This document shows positions 8,087-17,068 of a stretch of DNA of 64,000 nucleotides, piece by piece. The notes below the pieces were generated by a model. That model worked only from the letters and a program-made list of their open reading frames with translations, was not told the origin of the DNA and searched no databases. The stretch lies in contig JAEZIB010000141.1 of NCBI GenBank assembly GCA_023416275.1, positions 1 through 64,000 of the forward strand. The letters run 5' to 3'. Each line of letters begins with the position of its first letter. The first letter of the stretch is position 1. A program made the translations under genes and the position numbers. Origin of the DNA: Bacillota bacterium. GTDB lineage: Bacteria > Bacillota > Clostridia > Acetivibrionales > DSM-1351.

Positions 8087-9493
8087 TTAACTGGAACTGC
8101 CCTTATAATTTTTCTCAAATATTATATCTGGGTACGTGTATTTGCCATTTGTAAGGGTAGCCTTCTCACCCGGAACCACATGAAATGGGCTATTCTTACG
8201 TATACTATAGTCATAACCTAAAATAAGCAGTTCAAATTGTTCATCATTTTCAATTAAATGCTCTTTTGTAGAATATATCCCGTTGTCCATTTGGCTTAAA
8301 ATAAACTGCTCAATCTGTGCTTTGCTGTATCGGTTTTTATTTCGGTTAATTCTCAGAATTTCTTCCTTTGAAAGCTCCCTTTCCACTTCCTCTTCAACCT
8401 CAACAGTCTCTTCAAATACCTTATGCTTGCCTCTTTTTTTATAAAAGGAGTCGGCAGAAATGATGGTATGGTCATTAATTCGAATTGTTGCTGCCACCTG
8501 ATTGAGCATCTCATTATTGTTGTCCTTTGACATTAGATTGAGCAGAGCAATCACATTTCCCTGCACACTATCATCATTGCTTAATAAATACTCTAGACGG
8601 CTTACAGTTGCCCGCACATATTTGCTGTGTTCTGTATCAATATGTGCAATTCTATTTTCCATGTTTATAATTCCACGTTCAATTTCATAAATTATATCTA
8701 GAAATTCATTCTCAATATCTTCTTGCTTTCTGCCTTCTGCCGACATTTTCTGTTCTAATAAATGCAGTCTTCTTTCATCCTCTTGTATAAGTCGAAGCAA
8801 TTTTTTTATATCATTTTTGTAAATATAAAAGTTGTCACTGGTTTTTAACAGACTATATTTTTTATTTATAATGGCTTCAACATACACATCAAGATGCTCC
8901 TGCAAAAGCTCCTCATAATTTTCCTTTTGCAATAAGGATTCAAAAAACTCATCCATATTGTGAAGCATGTCCTGCAAAGCCCTGTTCAGCCTTGTTGTAT
9001 TCACCTTTGCAGTTTTCAGCAGTTCAATTCCTGCCTTGTTATCAAAATAAAAAGAATATATATTTGTATAAATATTCTGTATGTAAATGTCTGTTTCGCT
9101 TGAGTCTGGATTGCTCAATTTCCTAAAAACCTCTATGAAGGCTGAAGCATAGTCAGGTATTACAATATTGGTTTTAAAGGAGCTGTAATCCTCTACCTTC
9201 TTGAGCCAGGTAAAACGAAGCAGCCTATTTAATATTTTAGTTGCCATGGGTTCCACATTTGCATCAGCGTCCTTCAAGCTATCAAAATCCAGCTCTTCTT
9301 CATCTGCAGTAATATCAATAATACGGTCGGAAAAATGCTCTGCGATAAGCTGTATACAGGTTTCCTTGGTCAAAAAATAATCATTATATAAATATTCGTC
9401 GTATATTATCAAAAGAGCTTCCATATAAATATATCTATTTTTAGAATGGAACAAATGCCAGAATTTTTGTGATATTTTTAATATTTCCTTCAA
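8087..9493 (-). CDS. jetA: JetA/MksF-like kleisin subunit
   Basis: A 468-residue first gene of the condensin-like operon. It is mostly helical with long charged stretches (for example residues 225-300) and an acidic EEVEVEEEVEREL region near the C-terminus, as in the JetA family (formerly a DUF5716-type protein) that clamps the SMC heads. The start is TTG, supported by AAGGAG six bases upstream. A TATAAT at 9540-9545 (minus strand) could be the -10 box of the operon, though its -35 is poor. Spacing to jetB is 100 bases. Confidence 0.65.
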   Translation of the reverse strand: MKEILKISQKFWHLFHSKNRYIYMEALLIIYDEYLYNDYFLTKETCIQLIAEHFSDRIIDITADEEELDFDSLKDADANVEPMATKILNRLLRFTWLKKVEDYSSFKTNIVIPDYASAFIEVFRKLSNPDSSETDIYIQNIYTNIYSFYFDNKAGIELLKTAKVNTTRLNRALQDMLHNMDEFFESLLQKENYEELLQEHLDVYVEAIINKKYSLLKTSDNFYIYKNDIKKLLRLIQEDERRLHLLEQKMSAEGRKQEDIENEFLDIIYEIERGIINMENRIAHIDTEHSKYVRATVSRLEYLLSNDDSVQGNVIALLNLMSKDNNNEMLNQVAATIRINDHTIISADSFYKKRGKHKVFEETVEVEEEVERELSKEEILRINRNKNRYSKAQIEQFILSQMDNGIYSTKEHLIENDEQFELLILGYDYSIRKNSPFHVVPGEKATLTNGKYTYPDIIFEKNYKGSSS

Positions 9494-9593
9494 TTTAGTC
9501 TCCTTATTGCAGTTATATATTACAAAACCACCAACTGTTATTATAACACTGTATTAATTTTATTGAAGAAGAAATTTTTAAAGAAGAAAAATA

Positions 9594-9622
9594 TTGACGA
9601 TTATTTGCTATTTTAGTATCTT
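9594..9622 (+). promoter_or_regulatory. Predicted sigma-A promoter for the cyclase-like gene
   Basis: TTGACG at 9594-9599 and TATCTT at 9617-9622 are separated by exactly 17 bases, in the divergent gap between jetA and the cyclase-like gene that starts at 9708. Confidence 0.5.
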
Positions 9623-9707
9623 AATAGTATATTAACATTGCAAATAAATACAATAATAGAACAAATATACGAGTTTGTAAAAAATCCAAAATATTTAGGA
9701 TGGTAAA

Positions 9708-12590
9708 ATGAGAAAAAAAACAATTTTGTTAACCTTGCTTATATCAGTATTATCTTTAACTATCATCTGTTATTTTCAAAATAAGGATTTAATTTTAGAT
9801 ACATTTACTGATTACTCACCCACAAATGAAATTTTTTTTAAGTCCCCGCTTAATAACAGTATTAAATTTTCAGATATATCCTTTGCTACATCAGATACAC
9901 AGAGAAATATGTATGCCATTGACAATAATCGTAACAAGATTATTAAAATTGATCCCAATGGTAATCTAGTATTTAAGCTTGATAAGGATAGTATACTGCC
10001 TTATCTAAAGGATAATGTTAATATTTCTACAAATCACAGTAAAGAAATTATTTATAATATTGTAGATTTTTCTGTAGACGAAAATCAGAATGTATATGTT
10101 CTTGTAGATTGCTTTAGTATTCATGGTCGTTATGTTCAATACAGTTTATTATTATCCTATAAACCCTCTGGCAAGTTTAACAGAGAGGTATACTGTGAAA
10201 AATACGACGAAAAATCAAACCCCATCTCCGTTGGAAGAATTAAAGGACTTCAGGCAAAGAATGGTTTTTTATATTTCTACATAAAAAATGCTGATGACAC
10301 CAATGCAAAAATCAAAAAGTATAACTGTAAAACCTTCTCTTTTGAGAATTGCCATAGTGATATTAATTTAAACTATATAGTTGACATCATTGGTACAGAT
10401 GCAGAGAGAAAATATATCTCTACAGCGCAAGGTAAGATTTTTTCAATGAATACCAATGGGAATTTACAATTGTTATATTCCTCCGATAAGGTTGGAAATC
10501 AACGTATTATTCCTTTCAATTTATACAAATATAATGATGCTTTATTGTTTTGCGACAAAAATACAAATGATATTATCAGCATAAAACCTGATGGGCAAAT
10601 CCAAACTCTTTATTCCTTAAATTTTTTGCGTAAGTTTGATAATGACCAAGCATCTTTTTTTGACATAAGAAGTATAGGTGTAAATTCAGATGGAAATATC
10701 ATGGTTGCATCTTCTGAAATACCTAATGGTTCCGAAAAATCAATAAATACACTTACAATTATGACGATTGACGGAAAAGTATTGCAGACACTTAAAGAAG
10801 CCAAATACTCTTTAATAACAACACTCCTACACACACTCATATGCATTGCTGCTTTTATATTACTTTTGTTATTACTCTACTTATTTCTAAAACTTGTAAA
10901 AAACGTACTACGCAAAAAATTATGGCTAAAGCTGTTATCAATATTGTTACCCGTAATGATACTGACATTAGCATTATCTGGGATACGGATTTACAATTCC
11001 CTCAATCAAGATATAATTGAAAGCGAAATGAATAATAAATTAAAGCTTATAGTTCATTCCGGAATTCAAAACCTCGATGTCGCAAAGTTCAATGCGATAA
11101 AGAAAACCTCTGACTACATGAATTATGATTATAATGAGTTATGGAGATATATCTATTTATCTATAGAGAATGATAAAAATGGAACTCTAAACACCTCATC
11201 TGATTACATAAAATCCCAGGTTGATTCGAGTGGAATAACCATTGCGCTTTATAAATATGAATCAGATAAACTATACACTTGTATAGACTTTGGTAAAAAC
11301 ACGCTGCCCTTCACTCCTATAGCAGATAATAAGTATTTTATACCTGAATACGTGAAAAACACAAAAGTAGTAAATATATCTATATATAATGAAAAAAACA
11401 AAAAATTTGCTGTTACACCTATTTTTGATGATAGCGGTAAAACAATAGGCTTCTATCAGGCAAGTCTCAATATGGAAGGTATACAATTCCAAACTATACA
11501 GTTAATCAGTCAAATAATTTATATCATGATTGGAGCAGTAATTCTATTCACAATTTTGATGTACTTCTTGATAAGGAAACTATTAAAACCACTGAAAGAG
11601 CTTGAGGAAGGTGCTAATAAGCTGGCAAATGAGGAATGGGATACACATCTGTCTGTTAGAACCCAAGACGAGATTGGCAATTTGTGTAACACATTTAATG
11701 ATATGACAGAGTTTATTAATAAATATAGATCTGCATCAGATAAATTTGTACCTATTTTGTTTTTAAAAAATCTTGGACTAGATAATATAACAGAAGTAAA
11801 GCTTAGCGGTATCAAAAAGGACGGTATGAGTATATTGTATTTAACTATTCGGTCTTTCTTTGACATGGAGGAAGCAAAGATACCTCACGACGGCTTTGAA
11901 TTAATTAATCAGCTTCTTGGTATCATGGGACAAATAATTAGAGAAAATGATGGATTTGTTAGCCAAAGCTTTGGAGCCAATTTATTAGCGGTTTTCCCTA
12001 AAAATGCAGGTGATGCTCTAGCCAGTGCTATTGAAATAAGAAAAGAAATCCTAAAGCTAAATATAGCTCGAAATGAACAAGGTAAAGCTGCAATAGACAT
12101 TGGTATTGGAATCCATAAAGGCTCAATTATGATGGGTATCATTGGTGACAGCGAAAGAATGGAAGCCTCTGTGGTATCCTATGTGGTAAACCAGGCAAAT
12201 GAAATGAAAAAGCTGACACGTAAGCTTGGAGCCTCAATCCTTGTCAGTAGAAATGTTATCGAAGATATGACTGACCCTCAGCAATACAAAAACCGTTTTG
12301 TCGGTAAATTCAATGTCGGTGAGGTTTTAGAGGTTTATGACATATTTGATGGAGAAGAAAATTCAACAGAAAAGGTAAAAGAGGACACGAGGGAGCTATT
12401 TGATGAAGGAGTAACCCTTTACCTTACTGGTAAGTTTTATAGTGCAAGAAGAAGCTTTGTTGAAGTAATAAAGCAAAACCGTGATGACATTGCTGCAAAA
12501 ATATACTTCTTTGAGTGCGACACACTAAACGAAAAATATCCGTCCAATGAATTACCGAAAGGCTGGGACGGAATTCTAAATCTGAGATAG
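9708..12590 (+). CDS. Membrane sensor with HAMP and degenerate class III cyclase domain
   Basis: The protein has 960 residues. An N-terminal membrane segment is followed by a roughly 340-residue exported region with propeller-like repeats (NMYAIDNNRNKIIKIDPNG). Two membrane helices lie near 365-415, then a second extracellular domain and another helix near 605-625. Next come a HAMP linker, a cyclase-like domain (about 700-870) and a TPR-like tail. The metal-binding Asp sites of class III cyclases are replaced: YLTIRSFF instead of the usual FxDIxxFT, and GANLLAVF instead of GDxxLAVF. Catalysis is therefore unlikely, although GIHKGSIMMGIIG is retained. AGGATGG precedes the ATG. Confidence 0.75.
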   Translation: MRKKTILLTLLISVLSLTIICYFQNKDLILDTFTDYSPTNEIFFKSPLNNSIKFSDISFATSDTQRNMYAIDNNRNKIIKIDPNGNLVFKLDKDSILPYLKDNVNISTNHSKEIIYNIVDFSVDENQNVYVLVDCFSIHGRYVQYSLLLSYKPSGKFNREVYCEKYDEKSNPISVGRIKGLQAKNGFLYFYIKNADDTNAKIKKYNCKTFSFENCHSDINLNYIVDIIGTDAERKYISTAQGKIFSMNTNGNLQLLYSSDKVGNQRIIPFNLYKYNDALLFCDKNTNDIISIKPDGQIQTLYSLNFLRKFDNDQASFFDIRSIGVNSDGNIMVASSEIPNGSEKSINTLTIMTIDGKVLQTLKEAKYSLITTLLHTLICIAAFILLLLLLYLFLKLVKNVLRKKLWLKLLSILLPVMILTLALSGIRIYNSLNQDIIESEMNNKLKLIVHSGIQNLDVAKFNAIKKTSDYMNYDYNELWRYIYLSIENDKNGTLNTSSDYIKSQVDSSGITIALYKYESDKLYTCIDFGKNTLPFTPIADNKYFIPEYVKNTKVVNISIYNEKNKKFAVTPIFDDSGKTIGFYQASLNMEGIQFQTIQLISQIIYIMIGAVILFTILMYFLIRKLLKPLKELEEGANKLANEEWDTHLSVRTQDEIGNLCNTFNDMTEFINKYRSASDKFVPILFLKNLGLDNITEVKLSGIKKDGMSILYLTIRSFFDMEEAKIPHDGFELINQLLGIMGQIIRENDGFVSQSFGANLLAVFPKNAGDALASAIEIRKEILKLNIARNEQGKAAIDIGIGIHKGSIMMGIIGDSERMEASVVSYVVNQANEMKKLTRKLGASILVSRNVIEDMTDPQQYKNRFVGKFNVGEVLEVYDIFDGEENSTEKVKEDTRELFDEGVTLYLTGKFYSARRSFVEVIKQNRDDIAAKIYFFECDTLNEKYPSNELPKGWDGILNLR

Positions 12591-12628
12591 AAATATTTTG
12601 GCTCAGATTTACATAAGGGGTAATTTCT

Positions 12629-14425
12629 ATGCTGGAAAAAAACATACAAAAGTCTTTACCTATAGTTAGCACAAGTACCATACTTTTTAAGGGCATATCT
12701 GAGATACCTAAAAAGCTTGTAAGTCTACCTGTCAAGCTTATTAAAGTAATTCCCAAAACAGCAGGACAGCTACTAATGGTAAATGAACCTACAATTAAGA
12801 ATTATTTCAAGCTTGGCAGGCTTTATATACTGAAAAAGCTTGTTCTGCTTGTAGCACTGATCTTAGCATTAGCCATAGCAGCTGTTCCATTTATTACGGA
12901 CTTTTTACAAAGCCATGACTTTACAAAGGTTATTGTCAATGGTTCACCTTTACATAAGAGTTTTGACGGGAAAGCAAGGCTTGTTGATTCGAAAGATAAT
13001 AAGCAAACCTTATATATCGGCGAGTTTAAAAATGGCAAATATGAAGGCATAGGCACAGAATATTTTGATTCTGGTGAAGTCAAATATACTGGCGGATTTA
13101 AAAACGGTAAATATGACGGAAGCGGTATATCCTATTTTGAAGACAAGGCTGGTATATCTTATTATAAGCTTTATGAGGGTGATTTCAAAAACAACAGCTA
13201 CGATGGAAATGGTATCGAGTATTTCGATTCTGGTAAAATCAAATATGAGGGAGAATTCAAAAACAACAAGTATGAAGGAAACGGCATTTCCTATGTAAAA
13301 GACAGTACAGGTAACCTCTACTGTAAGCTTTACGAAGGTGCTTTTAAAAACGGCTCGTATGAGGGCAAAGGTATTGAATATTTTAATTCAGGCAATATCA
13401 AATATGAGGGTGAGTTCAAAAACGGTGAATATAGCGGAATAGGAAAACTACTTTATTCCGACGGAAACCTTCAATATGACGGGAGCTTTTATTGCGGAAG
13501 CTTTGACGGAATGGGTGTTAAATACTCAAGTGAAGGCTACAAAGAGTATGAAGGTGGATTTAAGAAGGGTAAATTTTCTGGTGAAGGCACTGAATACAAT
13601 ATAGACGGAACTGTATTATACAAAGGTTTCTTTTCCGATAATAAATATAATGGAATTGGAACACTATATAATGAAAAGCTTGGCGACATATATAAAGGTT
13701 ATTTTAAGGACGGAAATCCATTTTATCAAGGATTTCTCGGAATTTCTGAAGCAAAATTGAAAGAAATAGTTGGTGATCCTGACAAACCTGCTGATGATGT
13801 ACCTGATGCATCTTCAGGTGCGACGAATGATATCACCATTGACTCAATGCCTATGTCTACACCTATGCCTCTATCTTTGACTTTGCATTCACCGACATCT
13901 ACACCTGTATCTTTGCCTACGTCTACACTTTCGCCTTCACCAACTTCTACACCTGCATCTGCGCCTACTTCTATACTTTCGCCTTCACCAACTTCTACAC
14001 CTGCATCTGCGCCTACTTCTACACTTTCGCCTTCACCAGCTTCTACACCTGTATCTGCGCCTGCTTCTACACTTTCACCAACATCTATGCCTACAGAAGA
14101 AGGCACAACCCTAAGCTATGTAAAGTACGCAATGGAGTTTATAATGAAGCCCTTATCCTCCACTCAAAAAATACCTGTGGTTCAGGTTGTGAGGATATCA
14201 GGAGAAAATACCGTATTGGGTATATCCTGCGGAATGAGCTATAAAGATTTCAAAGACATCAAAGCGATGAAGGATATCGAAATGTCAATTTCTCACAAAG
14301 CTGATGGTGTTACCCTTGTAAACTTTACAGAGAATGAATATATATATGCGCTGTACTTTAATAATACAACCGACTCCTTGGAATATATAGAAATAGAAAC
14401 TGAAAACATCGAAGAGAGTAGTTAA
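12629..14425 (+). CDS. Membrane-anchored MORN-repeat protein
   Basis: A 598-residue protein, 38 bases downstream of the cyclase-like gene and probably co-transcribed. Residues 72-94 form one transmembrane helix. Residues 129-365 hold about ten MORN-type repeats (pattern YEGxFKNGxYxGxG). A roughly 70-residue Ser/Thr/Pro linker follows, encoded by 48-bp DNA repeats. The C-terminal roughly 105-residue domain (TTLSYVKYAMEF to the end) was not recognised. The repeat domain and linker probably lie on one side of the membrane as a scaffold or cell-envelope binding surface. Codon-level repeats suggest the linker length can change. Function is unknown; the neighbourhood suggests a link to the contractile system. 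Confidence 0.7.
   Translation: MLEKNIQKSLPIVSTSTILFKGISEIPKKLVSLPVKLIKVIPKTAGQLLMVNEPTIKNYFKLGRLYILKKLVLLVALILALAIAAVPFITDFLQSHDFTKVIVNGSPLHKSFDGKARLVDSKDNKQTLYIGEFKNGKYEGIGTEYFDSGEVKYTGGFKNGKYDGSGISYFEDKAGISYYKLYEGDFKNNSYDGNGIEYFDSGKIKYEGEFKNNKYEGNGISYVKDSTGNLYCKLYEGAFKNGSYEGKGIEYFNSGNIKYEGEFKNGEYSGIGKLLYSDGNLQYDGSFYCGSFDGMGVKYSSEGYKEYEGGFKKGKFSGEGTEYNIDGTVLYKGFFSDNKYNGIGTLYNEKLGDIYKGYFKDGNPFYQGFLGISEAKLKEIVGDPDKPADDVPDASSGATNDITIDSMPMSTPMPLSLTLHSPTSTPVSLPTSTLSPSPTSTPASAPTSILSPSPTSTPASAPTSTLSPSPASTPVSAPASTLSPTSMPTEEGTTLSYVKYAMEFIMKPLSSTQKIPVVQVVRISGENTVLGISCGMSYKDFKDIKAMKDIEMSISHKADGVTLVNFTENEYIYALYFNNTTDSLEYIEIETENIEESS
13898..14083 (+). repeat. 48-bp coding tandem repeat
   Basis: Units begin at 13898, 13946, 13994 and 14042, each starting TCTACACCTG. 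The period is exactly 48 bases and the frame is preserved, encoding the pattern STPxSAPTSxLSPSPT. The last unit is shortened. Confidence 0.9.
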
Positions 14426-14628
14426 AAAAATATAACTAGCTGATACAGCTCCCCAACTCTTGAGGTAGATTAAGCGTTATAATACTATTTTTGAATCACA
14501 ATTGGAGCGGTGCGCTGCATGAGCATAGACTCATAGCTTGAAAGAATCAGAGGATAAAGCATAAAAAGTACTGCGTACTTCCCACGATAGTTTCACTTTA
14601 TTTTTTGACGAAATGGGTCGTGGGAGGT
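14426..14628. other. Intergenic region after the MORN gene
   Basis: No gene was found. A long-range inverted repeat is visible: TCCCACGA near 14580 and TCGTGGGA near 14618, enclosing about 30 bases. Another small palindrome is GTACTGCGTAC. A structured RNA is conceivable, but no known family was recognised. Confidence 0.35.
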
Positions 14629-14717
14629 TAGTATTTGAACAACATTTGCGGACTACGTCCCATCGCCGCAGACGCGGCTATTTAAATATGTGATACCACA
14701 TTTTTAAATGCAAATTA
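14629..14717 (+). repeat. Dispersed repeat, element B, copy 1
   Basis: About 88 bases starting GTATTTGAACAACATTTGCGG match 20580-20668 closely. Both copies end with a hairpin whose arms are ATTTAAATATGTG and CACATTTTTAAAT around a 4-base loop. This copy lies upstream of the PAAR-like gene. Confidence 0.8.
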
Positions 14718-14748
14718 AATATAAAATGATAAAGGAGGAACCAAGCCC

Positions 14749-14778
14749 ATGTGCAATGGAATTGGCAAAAGTCAATGA
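14749..14778 (+). other. Nine-codon ORF behind a strong ribosome site
   Basis: AAAGGAGG at 14731-14738 stands 10 bases before an ATG that opens a 9-codon frame (MCNGIGKSQ, then TGA). The frame runs straight into the palindrome array. It may be a leader peptide, or the original 5' end of the PAAR-like gene cut off by the array. Confidence 0.35.
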
Positions 14779-14842
14779 AAGTTGTCAAAGTCAATAAAAT
14801 TGACAGAGCTAATGAAAGTTGACAAAAGCCAATAAAATTGGC
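14771..14842 (+). repeat. Array of four small palindromes upstream of PAAR gene
   Basis: Four units begin at 14771, 14790, 14808 and 14828, spaced 18-20 bases apart. Two are perfect: GTCAATAAAATTGAC and GCCAATAAAATTGGC. The other two have one or two mismatches. Confidence 0.75.
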
Positions 14843-14888
14843 TTTTGAATTTCTGTTTTATGCTAAATGCCGTGGCTTGGGAATTATT

Positions 14889-15275
14889 ATGGGTTTATTA
14901 GTTTGTGGTGGGGCACAGCTCCAATGCAGTTTCGGCGCAGCTCCGTCCTGTCTTATGGTGCTACCAAAAAGTAAGGTTATCAGTACTATGCCAGCTGCTA
15001 ATATCATGGATAATGTTCCAATGGTGAATGTACTCCCCTTCGGGATGTGCAGCTCAATGGCAAATCCAACGGTTGCCTCAGCAACGGCAGCTGCACTAGG
15101 TGTGTTAACCCCAATGCCCTGCATTCCTGTACTTCCTGCACCATGGGCACCCGGCTCGCCCACAGTGCTTTTAGCGAATTTTCCAGCTTTAAATAATAGT
15201 TCAAAGCTTATGTGCATGTGGGGTGGAATTATACAGATTAATGCACCTGGGCAGACTACGGTTAATGTACCGTAA
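14889..15275 (+). CDS. PAAR-like (DUF4280) spike-tip protein
   Basis: The 128-residue protein begins MGLLVCGGAQLQCSFG and continues with a hydrophobic Pro/Ala/Met-rich body containing NVLPFGMC, a CIPVLPAPW segment and a final CMWGGIIQINAPGQ. This is the layout of DUF4280/PAAR-like proteins that cap the spike of contractile systems and can bind a metal ion. The start at 14889 fits the family, but only a weak GGGA lies upstream. The gene is on the opposite strand to the eCIS operon and converges with it, which is unusual. It probably caps the VgrG-like spike encoded at 24.2-26.1 kb. Confidence 0.7.
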   Translation: MGLLVCGGAQLQCSFGAAPSCLMVLPKSKVISTMPAANIMDNVPMVNVLPFGMCSSMANPTVASATAAALGVLTPMPCIPVLPAPWAPGSPTVLLANFPALNNSSKLMCMWGGIIQINAPGQTTVNVP

Positions 15276-15407
15276 AACAAAGTGGAACAGCAAAGCTCTA
15301 TGCTAACCTTTTCCACTAGAAACAAGATTATCTATCCACATGGAGCTGGTTTTATAATTTTACTTGCTTCGGTAATTCTTTCTAGTTACCCCACACAAAA
15401 CACTTAT

Positions 15408-16958
15408 CTATTTCCTAAACGCCCACCAACGTACATTTATTCCTTGTAGCTTATGCTTCTGCTGAGGTATGCTTACTCCGATCCTGAAGGTTCCCCTGTT
15501 TGGATACAGTACAACCCCAATCTCTGCTCCTACTAAATCAGGAGCATAATCGCTGTTTTCAAATATCATATTTGAGCCGTAAAATATTTCACTATCGTTA
15601 TTCAAAATCCCGCTCAGTGTGTCATTATAATTCAGCTCAAGACCTGTTCCAATGTATACTGGTCCAATGCCAAGCTCATGGGATATTTCATTTTCAGTAA
15701 AATATCTGTTGCCCACTTTATGAGCATTTTTAAAGTCAATATACTGAATTCCTGATGAATGAGTCTTCGCTGATGTTGCTGCAGTTTGCGCAAGAAATTC
15801 CCTTACTTCACCTGCTATATTTTCATCACTTGAATGAGCAGCATTTTTTTCATGTCTTTTGTCAAGATTATCAAGTGCCCTCATTAGTGGAAGTGATACA
15901 ACATATTCATCCGCCTGCACCCGTTCAACTGCTTCTATTGAATAAGAGCTTTTGTATTTATAAAAGCTAACCCTTGCAAGACATATCGCATTTCTCGTGG
16001 TAGCCGTAACATCGTCATAGCTGCGATTGGAATATTCCTCCAAAACTTTTTCCTTTAACGATCCTACTATTATTTTAGGTGAATTTACATGCTGTACTTC
16101 TTCTATGTATTGTCTGTCTCCAATAGAAATCTTCATTTTGCCATCTTTAATTCGAATCTTGCCTGAGGTGTCACCTACAGCTTCCTTAGCCCTCACAAGA
16201 CATTTATACTTGTGCAGCCACTCCTTATTCTTTAAACTTTCCGAATATGATATCTTAAAGCCATCCTTTTCAACAGGCTCGAATTCTTCACTCTCAATTT
16301 CATATTCAAACCTCACTGCATCAGAAAAGTAGCCCTTTTCAACGGTAACAACAATTTCAAAAACATCACCAGGATTAACAAATCGAGGCACAGTTTGCCA
16401 TACCTTTAATCTCTGTGACTCCTTTACCGTTCTGCATAACTTAATATCTTCCACAACACACAGAAGCTTTTTGTCCTCTATCAGATATGATAAGCTAGAA
16501 TCAGAATTATCCGGTCTTTCATCTGATAGAAATATCTTACAGGAGTCCTTTACTAAATTGTGTTCTTGCTTATTTTCTAGAACAGAGTTTACCAAATCCT
16601 TTTCTTCCTCTTTATATTGAATACAAAGATACAGATCCCTCATAAACTCATTATCCTCTAAGCCCTCTAATCTGTTCAGTTCAGCAGTTATTATGCCTTT
16701 ATCCATAATAACGTTTTTTTCAAGCATAACCTCTCTGCCTGAGCTATCAATTGCCAAACCTTTCTCAATTGAAATGGTTTTTTCATCAATTTTAATTACT
16801 TGAAGGCCGCATACGATTCCTCCTCCAAAGAAAAGTCTGTTTAACAGCCTACGTTTATCATTAAAATATTTTTGTTCCATTTCGAAATCTCTCGTAGTCA
16901 TCAGCTTTCCCTTAAAGTACCTGTTTCGTTCAAAGCTGCTGCTATTAATATCATCCAT
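15408..16958 (-). CDS. eCIS-associated protein, last gene of the injection operon
   Basis: The start at 16958 is supported by AGGAGGG 8 bases upstream. The 516-residue protein opens with ERNRYFKGKLMTTRDFEMEQ, then YFNDKRRLLNRLFFGGGIV. From memory, this pattern is typical of uncharacterised proteins encoded with tail protein I and baseplate J genes in contractile injection clusters. The middle is beta-rich; the C-terminus has a helical part with VQADEYVVSLPLMRALDNL and a beta-sandwich-like end. It is likely a peripheral baseplate component, but its role is not established. Confidence 0.6.
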   Translation of the reverse strand: MDDINSSSFERNRYFKGKLMTTRDFEMEQKYFNDKRRLLNRLFFGGGIVCGLQVIKIDEKTISIEKGLAIDSSGREVMLEKNVIMDKGIITAELNRLEGLEDNEFMRDLYLCIQYKEEEKDLVNSVLENKQEHNLVKDSCKIFLSDERPDNSDSSLSYLIEDKKLLCVVEDIKLCRTVKESQRLKVWQTVPRFVNPGDVFEIVVTVEKGYFSDAVRFEYEIESEEFEPVEKDGFKISYSESLKNKEWLHKYKCLVRAKEAVGDTSGKIRIKDGKMKISIGDRQYIEEVQHVNSPKIIVGSLKEKVLEEYSNRSYDDVTATTRNAICLARVSFYKYKSSYSIEAVERVQADEYVVSLPLMRALDNLDKRHEKNAAHSSDENIAGEVREFLAQTAATSAKTHSSGIQYIDFKNAHKVGNRYFTENEISHELGIGPVYIGTGLELNYNDTLSGILNNDSEIFYGSNMIFENSDYAPDLVGAEIGVVLYPNRGTFRIGVSIPQQKHKLQGINVRWWAFRK

Positions 16959-17021
16959 CGGCGTTTCCCTCCTATATATAAACAAATAAAACTTCTATTG
17001 TTATTAACCCAAACTTCTCAG

Positions 17022-17066
17022 TCGAATATAATGCTTAAAGCCTAGTAATATCAGATGTGGTAGCAA
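17022..17066 (-). repeat. Dispersed repeat, element A, copy 2
   Basis: The core TATTACTAGGCTTTAAGCA is identical to copy 1 at 3953-4012. As there, it lies immediately 3' of a minus-strand stop codon, here that of the tail protein I gene. Confidence 0.7.
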
Positions 17067-17068
17067 TA

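Noticed and set aside
13726..14106. Antisense protein rich in Gly/Glu/Val.
   Set aside because: It is the complement of the Ser/Thr/Pro-coding repeat of the MORN gene and has no ribosome site.
14440..14560. Possible structured RNA after the MORN gene.
   Set aside because: Only small palindromes seen; no match to a known RNA family by eye. Left as unexplained sequence.
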